Shown here piece after piece: positions 24,561 to 35,606 of a stretch of 64,000 nucleotides of DNA. The position numbers were made by a program, and so were the translations under genes. The notes under the pieces are model-generated. The model saw nothing but the letters and a program-made list of their open reading frames with translations. It made no database searches and was not told the DNA's origin. Position 1 is the first letter of the stretch, and each line of letters begins with the position of its first letter. The DNA comes from Diplolepis rosae (lineage: Eukaryota > Arthropoda > Insecta > Hymenoptera > Diplolepididae), in the NCBI GenBank assembly GCA_030998225.1, contig JAPYXD010000680.1:7192001-7256000 (forward strand), written 5' to 3'.

Positions 24561-26059
24561 ATACATAAATTATCAAAAATAGTATATTGTGTATTTAGGA
24601 GGTAAAGTAGGTCTTTTGGGGCGAGGACTGAATACATCGGTCGAGTCCCAAAATGACCAACCTCCGTGGTACACACGATATTTTTTGCAAAATACGTCCT
24701 AAAGAAGTATTTCGAGTGTCTGTAGAATGGTATTTAGAGTGTCCAATTACGACTCGGTGGAATAGTAACATGTTATAACAATAATATTGATAAATATGGC
24801 ACGAAAGGTGGTGGAAAGGGCTCTAGGGGGTAGGGGCCCAGGGGCGGATTGAATTTAATAATGTATGGAAAAGTATAAACTTTGGTTAGATTAATTAAAT
24901 ATTTTTCTGGAGCGTAAAATGTTTTTTCTTCAAGTTTAAAAAATTTTAGATACAATTTTTGGGGTATTCAGTATTTCAAGAAACAAATTTGATTGAATTT
25001 AATAACGTATGGAAAAGTATAAACTTTGGTTAGATTAATTAAGTATTAGCACTGAGCCCAGAACGTGCGAGATGGTTCCCTGGTGAGTAATGAAGGAGTT
25101 AGTTTAATCCCTGCTGCCGCCATCTTGCGGTCCGATCAAGTATTTGCTTGGGGGGAAATATAATCCATTTTTCGTAACTGTCCAGAGGGCGTAAGGAACA
25201 AAAGTAGGACATAAGGAACGAAAGTAGGACTTAAGGAAGAAAACAGATACAATATGAACATGCTGGTCGTAAATGGACAACTTTACAGCCGCTCTACAGG
25301 GACTCGAAGTACTACTTTAGTGCCTGTTTTGCAAAAAATAATTTTTTTTTTATCGTGAAAATAAATTAGTTGGTAAAAAATCCATGAGAGTTTATTTTCA
25401 TAGAGCAGTTGACATAATTCGACAAAAAAGGAAGCATTGTTGTAATCCATACAAAAACAAAAACCGTAAGTGAATATTACGTGATTTTTCACTCTCGATA
25501 CAAATAGAAATATAGTGAAATCATCACGTGCTGATCTATAAATAATCTATCAAGCCTCAGCTTAAAAATCATTTTCCTCTTAATAGATTATACTCGCAGA
25601 TTCAAATGAAAGCAGTTTAAGGGCATTCCCAGAGCATTTTCTCAATAAATTCAAAGATGTCAAAAAAAATGCTCTCCTTTGCAACAAATACAGGATAAGA
25701 GTTATAAAAGATGAAGTTTTAGAAGAAGGATAGAAAATAATAAGATTTGTTCCTCCTAGCATTTACGTTTTCTTTCTTAATTGTTAAAATTACCAGAAAT
25801 CGGTGAAAGACTCGCAAAATCTTCCTTCTCACGGCCTCCAGGTACCATCCGGTTCCAAAAATCTCTCGAAGACAATAATATTGACGAAAAATTAGAGTCC
25901 TTGCGATTTATCACATTCTCATCAACGTACAATTCAAAAAATCACTCTTCATACTTAATGACGTAAAAAATTTGTTCGTGGATTTTTTACGAACAAATTT
26001 ATTTTCATGATAAAAAAAAATTATTTTTTTGATAATTTATGTATAATCATAAAATTCAT
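24561..26059. other. Central spacer of the foldback
   Basis: About 1.5 kb between the inner arms. It contains a ~52-bp direct repeat (about 24848-24900 and 24990-25045, with GTATGGAAAAGTATAAACTT) and short direct repeats near 25195-25235. The small ORFs on either strand (at most 69 codons) show no transposase features, so this copy is non-autonomous. Confidence 0.55.
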
Positions 26060-26440
26060 TACATTATTCATATGTTATGAGTATAAAGCGATAATTAAAC
26101 AATTAATAATCACTTCCCATCACTTTTTAAAAGTAACGTTCTCGCAAAAGCAGATAGTAATAGAACATTAGTGGAACTTGCACCCGACACCGTCGATCAA
26201 AGATCGTGATTCCACGCGCATCACTACAAAAAAATTCATATTTCTCACAATTTTTGAGTGCGCACCTTAACTATATACTTAAAATTTGTGTAATACTTGC
26301 GGCTATCACTATAAATTTTTTCAGATTTTTCAAAGATAATTTTAAAAAAAAAAATCAATTTGTTTGAAAAAAAAACATTTTTTTTATCATCAAATTTGGA
26401 GTAAAAATTTTCCCAAAAAATACTGCTACTTGTTTAAATT
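26060..26440 (-). repeat. Inner arm of the foldback, right
   Basis: Inverted partner of 24175-24560. Confidence 0.75.
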
Positions 26441-26765
26441 TTATTTGAACGTGTGGTTACGTCAACTTAACGTTAAGCCAGCGGAACCCATTGTTTTTAT
26501 AAAAAATAACGGAGCATTAAATTCAGCAATGGGGTATTTCGAGAGCCCTAAATGAGCTTTAAATTCTGGTATAAGTGATAACTTGTTTAACTGTTATTTT
26601 AACGTGTGGTTACGTCAACTTAACGTTAAGCCAGCAAACTCATTGTTTTTTTTTAAAAATAACGTAGCATTAAAATTAGCAATATGGCATTAAATTAGTC
26701 TTAAATGAGCCTTAAATTCTGGTATAGGTGGGGACTCGATTGGACGATATGGTTACGTCAACTTA
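26420..26765 (-). repeat. B units of the foldback right arm
   Basis: Two and a partial inverted B units marked by TGTGGTTACGTCAACTTAAC at about 26450 and 26606 and a last diverged one near 26752. Confidence 0.7.
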
Positions 26766-27400
26766 CCGTACCTTTAATTGTGAGCCCTTAATGAGCCCTT
26801 AATTACAGAATGATGAAGAACTCGTTGTGGTGAATAGTTATTGGGTTTACAGATGTGGCGCTGCTAGCTTGACGGTCACGTTGGCAGTGCCAGGTACTAG
26901 AAAAAACAATAATTGGGTTACAGGCTTGGATGATGCGTTAATTGTGAGCCTTTAATGAGCTCTTAATTATAGAATGATGAAGAACTCGTTGTCGTGAATA
27001 GTTATTGGGTTTCCAGATGTGGCACTGCTAGCCTGACGATCACGTTGGCAGTGCCAGGCACTAGAAAAACAAATAATTGGGTTAGAGGCTTGGATGGTGC
27101 GTTAATTGTGAGCCCTTAATGAGCCCTTAATTATAGATTGAGGAAGAACTTGTTGTGATGAATAGTTATTGGGTTTACAGATGTGGCACTGCTAGCTTGA
27201 CGGTCACGTTGGCAGTGCCAGGCACTAGAAAAAAAAATAATTGGGTTATAGGCTTGGATGATGCGTTGATTGTGAGCCCTTAATGAGCCCTTAATTATAG
27301 ATTGAGGAAGAACTCGTTGTGGTGAATAGTTATAGGGTTACCAGATGTGGCACTGCTAGCTTGACGGTCACGTTGGCAGTGCCAGGCATTTTACAAAAAA
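26766..27400 (-). repeat. Tandem array of A units (right arm, 4 copies)
   Basis: The inverted phrase GGCAGTGCCAGG recurs four times, near 26883, 27047, 27211 and 27374, with the same ~164-bp period as the left array. Right and left arrays therefore have 4 and 8 units: the arms have changed length independently. Confidence 0.85.
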
Positions 27401-27570
27401 ATTGTGGAGCCATAAATTTGGCTTTTGGGCATTAAATTAGCCCTTAATGTGCCCTTAATTATGGCATTGGAGATATCTTAATTCTGAGTGATGGCACTGT
27501 CAGCTTGACGTACCTGAATAAAACTCCAGTTATGTGTTTTGGAAAATTACGGTAGAAATTTCTAACAGTG

Positions 27571-28381
27571 CACCAAAGATTGTGTCCATATTATATAAGA
27601 GTCAAAATGCTATTATATTTATTTCTTTTTAAATTAATCGGGTCATAATTTTAAATTGTAGGTAAAAGCTATTATCACCTTTTACTTTGTCGATTTACAG
27701 GTTAAATAATCGAAAAGATTTGCTATCAGTATTAATCACGTTTAACAATAATTTTGTATTCAAATCGTTTTAGTATATTGTATTGGCATTGGATGAGCTC
27801 ATTTCCAACAGGAATAAATTATTAAAAGAACATGTCCTAGATATAGAAAACAAGAAGAATGTTTTAAAAAGATAAAAAAGGCAAATGTTTCGGTGGTCCC
27901 ATTCGCAAATGTGTTATGCTAAACTTGTATTCAAACCTGATGTTTATTTACTTTACCTAAAAAATTTTATCAATGATTGACTGTTTTATGAAGCTGGTCA
28001 TTTTAGACACAGTTCCCCAATACCCTTTTAACTCATTATAAAAATTAATAAAAATAACATTTCCATCGAAATAAATAGATTCAAAATACATTCTGTATGT
28101 ACATGATGATGCAAAATAGGAATTAATGTGTTTTACACTACAATGAACAACAGTTCATTGAGCTACGAGACAAGCGTTAGCAATCAATGCAGATTCGGCC
28201 GGTAAAACGATTACTGTTGTATATCTACATGAAATTACAATTATTAGGCAAACCTATACTAACAAAAATCTTACAGAATGCAAACCCAAATTTAGTATGC
28301 ATGGCTTCAATGGACATCATTAGAGAACCACATTAGAGTGCTTATGCACTACAAAACACTAAATTACCATTTTTGGAAATA
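27571..28381. other. Non-coding sequence, nothing recognised
   Basis: AT-rich DNA between the nested element and a family T MITE. Confidence 0.4.
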
Positions 28382-28577
28382 TACTTACAGTTATGAACGT
28401 TCATTGAACGATAGAATATATCTTTTTGTAAACAAATTGATTACTTTTTGCCCCAGTAAATTAAAATGTAGCATATATTTCGTGGCTGATTGTATACTTA
28501 AGAGCCTTCAATAATATACATAAAAATAAATTACGTTTTGAAAAAAGAAATTTTGGTATCGTTCAGAACCGTAAGTA
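28382..28577. mobile_element. TA-flanked MITE (family T), copy 3, decayed
   Basis: Left end CTTACAGTTATGAACGTTC. The right end has lost about ten bases of the terminal repeat (GGTATCGTTCAGAACCGTAA). It is 196 bp, against 206 for the other two copies. Confidence 0.7.
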
Positions 28578-28835
28578 CATTTTTTGAAGTAAAAATCTGT
28601 TTTAAATAAAGTTGTATTTTAATCGCCCTATCCCCTTTTAGGAGTCTCATGTGTTTTATATGGATATTTAAGTTTATTTCTCACGATTTGATACTGTGCC
28701 AACCGTAAATTTTAAAACATTTCAAATATAAATATTTAAGTTTTTCAAAGTTAGTTCAACTGAGGAATATGTTCTTATCACGACACTCACGTTTCGTGCT
28801 TGATATCAATGATTGAAAAAAAATGTTAATTCATG

Positions 28836-28979
28836 CACTGAGAGAAATTCGCGTCAGTAATATTAATTGAAAATTTTTGGTCAAGTCCTATGCATTAAAA
28901 GCAACTGCAGTTTTCGGTTACTCTGAAGAATTTTTTCTGTTAATTTAACAGAAATCGCCAGTTTAGTTCTACTAATTGT
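28836..28979 (+). repeat. Solitary CACTGAGAGAAA terminus
   Basis: Matches the end of the element at 16279-17238, but no inverted partner was found downstream. Probably a truncated copy. Confidence 0.35.
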
Positions 28980-29050
28980 ATTTTTCAGTTGTATATTTCA
29001 CGACTACATAATTTTTCAGTTGTATATTTCACGACTACATAATTTTTCAG
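28980..29050 (+). repeat. 31-bp tandem duplication
   Basis: Two perfect 31-bp units (28980-29010, 29011-29041) followed by the first nine bases of a third. The unit begins ATTTTTCAGTTGTATATTTC. Confidence 0.9.
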
Positions 29051-29113
29051 TTAAAGTAACCGAGCTCCATTGTTGTTCAAAGTACAGTCGCATTTGAAAT
29101 GATAACTGGAGTT

Positions 29114-29631
29114 CCCAAGTGCGAATTGCCGAAGGTGATAATACGGCACAATATTGGCCCAATCTCGGCAGCCAAGAGTCGGCCATTGTTATTGGGCCAG
29201 TGTCACTGTTTGCATCGGTCAAGTGCTGGGCCGACGACGGCGGCCTTTTTCGACTGTTTAAATTTACCGACCTTCAGCCGAAACTTGGCCCAGTATCGGC
29301 CCTATACCAACCCGATTGTCATTTTTACTATGGCATCCAGTTCTGAAAGTAGAAGAGCCAGAGTCGGGCTCATGGACGGCACATTACTGGGCCATGTGTC
29401 ACTTTTACCACGGCAAACCATCCTGGAAGTGAGAAAACCAGAGTTCGGCGCAGCATTGGCCCGTTGCTGTGCCGAAAACAAGTGCTGGCGGCCAGAGTTT
29501 GGGCCAGCATTGGCCGCCAAGTGCATACCAGAGTTATCATTCCAGCAACGGCACGATATTGGCAGCCGATCTTCGGCAAATTTTTGGCGATGCTGGGCCA
29601 GTATTGGGCCGTATCTAATTTCGCACTTGGG
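29114..29631 (+). mobile_element. 518-bp GC-rich MITE (family C), copy 1
   Basis: Inverted ends CCCAAGTGCGAA/TTCGCACTTGGG, 518 bp, flanked by TT on both sides (29112-29113, 29632-29633). It is strikingly GC-rich against its surroundings, with many TTGGGCCA/TGGCCCAA-like motifs. ORFs of up to 181 codons are open on both strands in overlapping frames. They look like by-products of composition and of the repeated motifs, because no frame has a recognisable domain. Confidence 0.85.
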
Positions 29632-29787
29632 TTGTTATTCATAATAACACAATACTTCAAGTCAAAGTAATTATATTTATTATATAATTATTTATTTTAT
29701 TTCTATGGAAGTATTTTATATTTATAACATAAAAATTAGGCACTATCAGCCTTAAGGAACATACTTTCATCATAACACTCGCCCCTG

Positions 29788-31381
29788 ATTTTCTGTATAT
29801 ATTTCTGTAACTTTCCAGTAATTTACATGATTAAAAAATTATTTTCTTCCAAATATTTCTAAAAGGAAAAATAATCGTAGACTTTAATTAGGCAAACGAT
29901 TTTGCATCTCAACGCTTACTTCGTATCTCACATATTTGGGTTAAAAAATGAAATTCTTGATTTTCAATAGTGTTTTCAAAATCAAAACCTAAAATATATA
30001 CATCTTGTCTAAAAATGTCCTGCTGAGAATTTGTAGACCTCATTCAGGCGAATAATTTTCCATCTCAACGTTTTTCTTGTATGCCACATATTTTGTCTTA
30101 AAAATTGAATTTTTAAATTTTAATCGTATGTTTTAAAATTGAAATAAAAAATATACATTTTATCAGAAACTATATCAGACAAAATTTGTAGATCTTATTG
30201 AAGCGAGCAATTTTGCATTCTTACGTTTTTTCCGTATTTCACATATTATTGTTAAAAAATTGAATTTTTGATTTTCAATAGTATTTTTTAAATTAAAATG
30301 AAAAATTTACATCTTATGAAAAAATGTTACAATTCAAATTTGTAGGTCTTTATGTAAAAAATAATTTTGTATCACAACTTTTTTTCGGATCTCGTATAAT
30401 TTAACTAGAAAATGAAATTTACCCAAGTGCGAAATTAGATACGGCCCAACACTGGCCCAGCATCTCCAAAAATTTGCCGAAGATCGGCTGCCAATATTGT
30501 GCCGTTGCTGGAATGATAACTCCGGTATGCACTTGGCGGCCAATGCTGGCCCAAACTCTGGCCGCCAGCACTTGTTTTCGGCACAGCAACGGGCCAATGC
30601 TGCGCCGAACTCTGGTTTTCTCACTTTCAGGATGGTTTGCCGTGGTAAAAGTGACACGTGGCCCAGTAATGTGCCGTTCATGAGTCCGACTCTGGCTCTT
30701 CTACTTTCAGAACTGGATGCCATAGTAAAAATGAAAATCGGCTTGGTATAGGGCCGATACTGGGTCAAGTTTCGGCTGAAGGTCGGTAAATTTAAACAGG
30801 CGAAAAAGGCCTCCGTCGTCGGCCCAGCACTTGACCGATGCAAACAGTGACACTGGCCCAATGACAATGGCCGACTCTTGGCTGCTGATATTGGGCCAAT
30901 ATTGTACCGTATTATCACCTTCGGCAATTCGCACTTGGGTAGATATTAACTTTTTTCAAGTTTTAACATACTGTAACTTTCCTAATTTTAATTTAATCGA
31001 AAAATATTATCAGAATAATTAACAGAGAATTATGAGTACTATTAGAAACCAGTATTTTAATCTTGGATTTTTTCATAAAGTTTTTTTCAAAAACACAAAA
31101 AATGCTCTTATTTTCACAATTTTGGTCAGATGTGACTGATTAACGAAATTGTCCTTACTTGTTTGCCTCCGATAAAGTATGCGAAAGCTTAATTCAATTC
31201 AAAAATTCTATCAAGATTTGTGACGCACACGACCTACTATTATTACTACAGACAGATACTTTCGTAAAAACCGTTTTTTCTGACTCGGGGGGTCTCAAAA
31301 CGTAAAGATTTGATGAAAATTTCGAAAGTCATTTTTCACATAAAACAAATACCTTCTCATTTATGATGAAAATATAAAAAG
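29788..31381 (+). repeat. Interspersed repeat family X, copy 3, split by a MITE
   Basis: Collinear with 2035-3134: four degenerate ~150-bp units, then the GACTCGGGGGGTCTCAAAAC tail block and ATACCTTCTCATTTATGATG hairpin region. It is interrupted at 30422-30939 by the 518-bp MITE. Confidence 0.75.
30422..30939 (-). mobile_element. 518-bp GC-rich MITE (family C), copy 2
   Basis: Same length and ends as the copy at 29114, in inverted orientation. Flanked by TA (30420-30421 and 30940-30941). Family X copies at about 2659 and 4818 retain the unoccupied site; the one at 4818 has a single TA at the exact point of insertion, which fixes the target duplication at 2 bp. Confidence 0.9.
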
Positions 31382-33630
31382 GATTAAAAAACGAAAATCC
31401 GGGTGATCGACTCGTATGTAATCGGAGCACTTGATGCTTCAATGAATACCTAAAAGTGCTCTAAACTGTATATAAACTTTGAAAAAGCACGCATTTAGAC
31501 CGAGAAAAAAACAATATTCGCTATACGAGTATTGTCAAATAATAAAAGCAAAATAATACACGTTAGACACATTAGACGTCACGAATTACTTACTGTTTTT
31601 CATTATATTCGGAATGGTTACTGAGAAAGAAATGCAAATATAATACTGACATCAGGGTAAATAATAAGAAATATATTTAGGGTTCAGTGTCTGGTGTATT
31701 TTATCCTTTTATTAGGAAAAAAAATTATTTTTGAAATTTTTTTCCCAAAATACAAACCGAAACTCATCAGACATCGATGCTTGAATATATTCTCTATTGT
31801 TTATCGAAATATGTAAAATATAATTGCATTTCTCTCTTACTAAATTTTTTTTTTTTTTTAACATAACTATTTATCAGTAACCCCTCTTTTTAGCAGAAAA
31901 GGTTTCTTTAAACACCATTATGCAATAAATAAAAACAAACGCATAAGGTAAAAAGACCAGTGATGTGTAAAAAGAGTTTCAAGAGCACGAATGGTTTATG
32001 CTTATGGCATACACAGAGCCATAAATTCAAGTTTGATTTATTCAATAACCTGCATGGATTACTTGCATCCATTGTGGATCACAGAAAGGGAGGAGTCTGT
32101 GTCGCCGAATCATCAAATGAAATTCAGAAATTCATTATTAGTATTCCCAACGCTTCTAGCATTTTTGTAGCTTTTATTGTTTACCATCTACATATTTATT
32201 AGGCTTAGCTTATTTGACAGATTTCATTTCGAATTATATATTTTTTTTTTATAAGGGTCATATACTTTGAAACATATTTCCACACAGTTTGAATATTAAG
32301 ATAAAGAGCAGTTTAGCCAATTTTTTAAAAGTTATTTTAAACATTATTAAGGATTATATTTGTTCGTGAATTTGAAGATAATACAAGAGTTCATTGGCAT
32401 GAAACTAATGAAAATAAAATTTGCATAACATCAAGTTTGAAAAAAATTTAAATATCTATTCATTGTTCTTCTTCTCTTTTGAAAACAGAAAATAGATCAA
32501 TAAAAACTGACGGTATTAAAATCAGGAAAAATTTTCAAATTTACTTGACATCACTTATCAGTCGAGCTATGAGATAGTTGAACGAATAATTATAAAATAC
32601 GAGCTATTAAGCATGCATTATTTAGAAACAGTAAAATTATCTCTCTGGAGGAAGTCTGGCGATAATGCATTTTTATAAAGCCATGTAGATGTACTCGGTT
32701 TATCTTGTCGACTCTATAACGTAGTTCGAATCAGGCTTTTTTATAAAAGCAATTTACATACTAAGTAGTAGTGCATTGTGCCATGAGATTGAACATCTCA
32801 GAGTCCGAATGAACTTTCATTATTTTATTCTTAGTGACAACAGTTTCTTTCACAAGTACTGTGACTCAGATGACCCAAGTTATCGAATATTAACAACCCC
32901 ATTCACAAAACTTCATTAATTTATCGTTTATGACATCAGAGTTATTTATCTCTATCGTAAACTTGAACAAGGACTCTATTATATTGCAAAAACTAAGTTA
33001 TAGTTATATTACTATAACCATGGTCTGCTAAGGCGATATTAAACCATAAAATAAGGCGATGTATTTAATATATGTGGGACATTCTTTTGCAAATCGTACA
33101 CCCATTTTGAATTCAGAATTTAGATTTGCATAAAAAATTTTTTATAGCTTCTTTTTAAAAATGCTAAATTCTCTTCTACTTAAAATTCATTATCTCCAGT
33201 TGAAATAATCAAATCGGTTTCGGCTTTGTTTCATTTTTTAGCTTATTGTGTTAGGTTTACAGATAAATATTTTCATAATTTTTATTTTGTTAATTAACTA
33301 CAGATATAAGCAATTTAATTGTTTAAACAATTTTTGCATGTTTGCCCCCTCAGTAGAAAAATTTGGAAAAAATACTATTATATGCGCTATGTCTCAATAT
33401 AACTAGCGCATATTTAATAAAAGTGGAATCTCAATTAGATCGGAAGATAATTAATATTTTTGAGCGCGCGACGTATTTAATCCCGAAATCGATTTGATTA
33501 TTTCAACCGGAAATAATGAATTTTAAGTACGAGAGAATTTAGAATTTTGTCCAATTTTATCAAAAGTTTAAGTTGATATATTTCTCGAAAATTTTTTTTT
33601 ACGAAAATCCCTATATACGTGTCGATTACA
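31382..33630. other. Non-coding sequence, nothing recognised
   Basis: AT-rich DNA. The 80-codon ORF at 31960-32202 (+) is only mildly protein-like, lacks a domain and has no supported neighbours, so it is not called. Confidence 0.4.
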
Positions 33631-34574
33631 TTAACCCATTAACGCCCAAAATCACAGACTTTTTAACTCATTTTTGGCCCTTGTTGACAAAGCGAAAAAG
33701 GGAATATATCGTGACCAAACCTTGTATACATAATGTTTTTGGGTCTCCTCTTTCGATTTATGAAGTCAAAATTACATTACTGTGCACTGGAAAACAAATA
33801 TGGCAGATTTTATTAAAAAAAGTACCGAAAATTTGAAATTCTTTTTTTAATTCTTTTTTTTCAAATGGATAAAGCATATTGATCTATTTCAAACTATGGA
33901 GAAAGGTGGACAAAATAGTTGTAGTTTATGAAAAATATTTTTTGGTCCAGCTCCCTATGTTTTATCTGTTCCAAAATGGCGGAAAACTATGGAAATTTGG
34001 AAAAATACGCGTTTTTTCATGACATTTCTAAGATAATTGGATAATACATGGAATTTTATTGACCAAACTGTCAAAGTTTGATTGATTAATTATGCACAGA
34101 CCTCTCCTAGTATATGTAATAACCTGATTAATGGTGGATTCAATATGGCGCTTGGAGAACTAGGGAAATACCGAGTTTTTTCAAGATTATCGTTGATGAA
34201 AATTCCTGAACCTTTATTAAATTCAATTTTCCTATGTTTCTTGGCACATTATATGAAAATCTGGTGACAGTGTCAGAAAATTCAAAATGGCAGATCCAAT
34301 ATGGCGGTCCGAATATTGAAGATTTAATAATATGCTGATGAAAAAAATATTAATATTAATAAAATTTTCAAATTTTCGGTACTTTTTTTAATAAAATCTG
34401 CCATATTTGTTTTCCAGTGCACGCTAATGTAATTTTGACTTCATAAATCGAAATAGGAGATCCAAAAACATTATGTATACAAGGTTTGTTCATGATATAT
34501 TCCCTTTTTCGCTTTGTTAACAAGAGCCAAAAATGAGTTAAAAAAGTCTGTGATTTTGGGCGTTAATGGGTTAA
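33631..34574. mobile_element. TTAA-flanked element with ~205-bp inverted ends
   Basis: The ends TTAACCCATTAACGCCC and GGGCGTTAATGGGTTAA bound 944 bp; the inverted similarity runs to about 33840 and 34365. A TTAA target followed by CCC is typical of piggyBac-like elements. Weak 60-87-codon ORFs across the arms are mirror images of each other, not a transposase. Confidence 0.75.
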
Positions 34575-34749
34575 TAAAACGATGCCACAGAAAAAAATTT
34601 AAGACTTATAAAAATGTGAACAATTTTTTTTTGAAATCCGTACGATTTGCAAAAGAATATCCCACGTATCGAAATACTTTGTCGCAAATTTCAATAGAAG
34701 CAGCATCCAAACAAATAATTTCATTTCAAATTACAATGTTCATCTTCTT

Positions 34750-34986
34750 TTAAGGTAGTTGGAGCAGACACTTGCAGCCATTTCATCATCTTTAATTCTC
34801 TGCAACGTTGCCATGTCTTTCAATTGAAAATTTCAAATGTGTAAGCTAGCGAAAGTAACAATTGTAAAAAAACTGTGCTGTAATAACGATTGATTTTTTG
34901 CAGACATCCGTTATACTGCCTAAATTCAGTATACAAAATTACAGAACAATCTTGTGCTAATTGGGTTTCCGCTCGAACTACCTTAA
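34750..34986. mobile_element. Short TTAA-flanked MITE
   Basis: Inverted ends TTAAGGTAGTTGGAGCAGAC and TTAAGGTAGTTCGAGCGGAA bound 237 bp. The first eleven bases are shared with the element at 61778-62399. Confidence 0.65.
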
Positions 34987-35439
34987 GAAAACATTTTCAC
35001 TTAACCACAGTTTGCAACGTTTTATAACAATGGCTTTAATTTTATATTTACCTTTGCTAAAAAGTGTCACTTATGAAGAATGATCAAATTCAATTTCTTT
35101 ATTGATTTAAATTGTTATATATCAATACAAAGTCAGAAAAAAGTAATGTAATTTCACGTTAAAAAATAATTGCAAACTTTAGTGATAATGAAAAAATAAA
35201 AAAATTAATTCTATTATTTATTTTTCGTATTTAAAAATGTTATCAAAAATTATGAGGATATTAAATTTTTTGTTACAAGCTTCACTTGAGTAAAAAACTT
35301 TTTTAAATTTACAAAAGTCCCAAATTCGTCTATATAACATGCAAAATTCTATCGAAAATGCCTCGTCGCATTCGCAAGGCCTAATAAGATAAAAAATGTA
35401 GAACTGTGAGATTCACTCAGTATATTTGATTTCAGGAAT

Positions 35440-35490
35440 GAGCAGTCGACCGGCAATCGAAAGACCTGGGCTCGAATCCCAGCGCAGTCG
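35440..35490 (+). other. tRNA-like T-arm / B-box motif
   Basis: CTGGG and CCCAG (35466-35470, 35478-35482) pair around the 7-base loop CTCGAAT, as in a tRNA T-arm and Pol III B box. The upstream part cannot form an anticodon arm and the acceptor ends do not pair, so this is not a tRNA gene. It may be a SINE head or a tRNA relic. Confidence 0.35.
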
Positions 35491-35606
35491 AAAGCGTCTT
35501 TTTCTCCACAGAAAGATTTAAAATTCTTTAAAATTTGAATTTAATTTGCATTTATTTGCGATGTAAGAGTTTGAAATTGTCGACGAGGAAACCTGTCGGC
35601 AACGTA

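Larger units (their letters stand above)
20794..27516. mobile_element. Giant foldback element with tandem-repeat arms
   Basis: The terminal inverted sequence CAGGTACGTCAAGCTGAC begins at 20794 and, read inverted, ends at 27516. The arms continue with unique subterminal sequence, a tandem array of ~164-bp units (A), then ~150-bp units (B), then a ~300-380-bp inner arm (24175-24560 against 26060-26440). Flanks carry AATAAAA at 20787-20793 and 27517-27523, giving a 7-bp target duplication. An alternative parse is an 11-bp direct repeat, CTGAATAAAAC. Tandem-repeat arms recall FB and Galileo foldback elements of Drosophila. No transposase ORF was seen, so the superfamily is open. Confidence 0.7.
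20353..27570. mobile_element. Outer host MITE split by a 6.7-kb foldback
   Basis: The left end CACTGTTAGAAATATTC (20353) and inverted right end CACTGTTAGAAATTTC (ending 27570) match the termini of the 292-bp element at 14054-14345. If the foldback 20794-27516 is removed, the remainder is about 500 bp, a normal MITE size. The interior is AT-rich with repeated CAGTTAC/GTAACTG motifs. Non-coding. Confidence 0.6.

Noticed and set aside
29099..30927. ORFs of 174-197 codons, repeated in three places, as a conserved gene family
   Set aside because: They lie wholly inside the 518-bp MITE, are open on both strands at once, contain no domain, and their ends coincide with the MITE ends.
31960..32202. 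80-codon plus-strand ORF
   Set aside because: No domain, no splice sites with partners, isolated in AT-rich sequence.
35440..35490. tRNA gene
   Set aside because: Only the T-arm is convincing; no anticodon arm of correct size and the acceptor ends do not pair.
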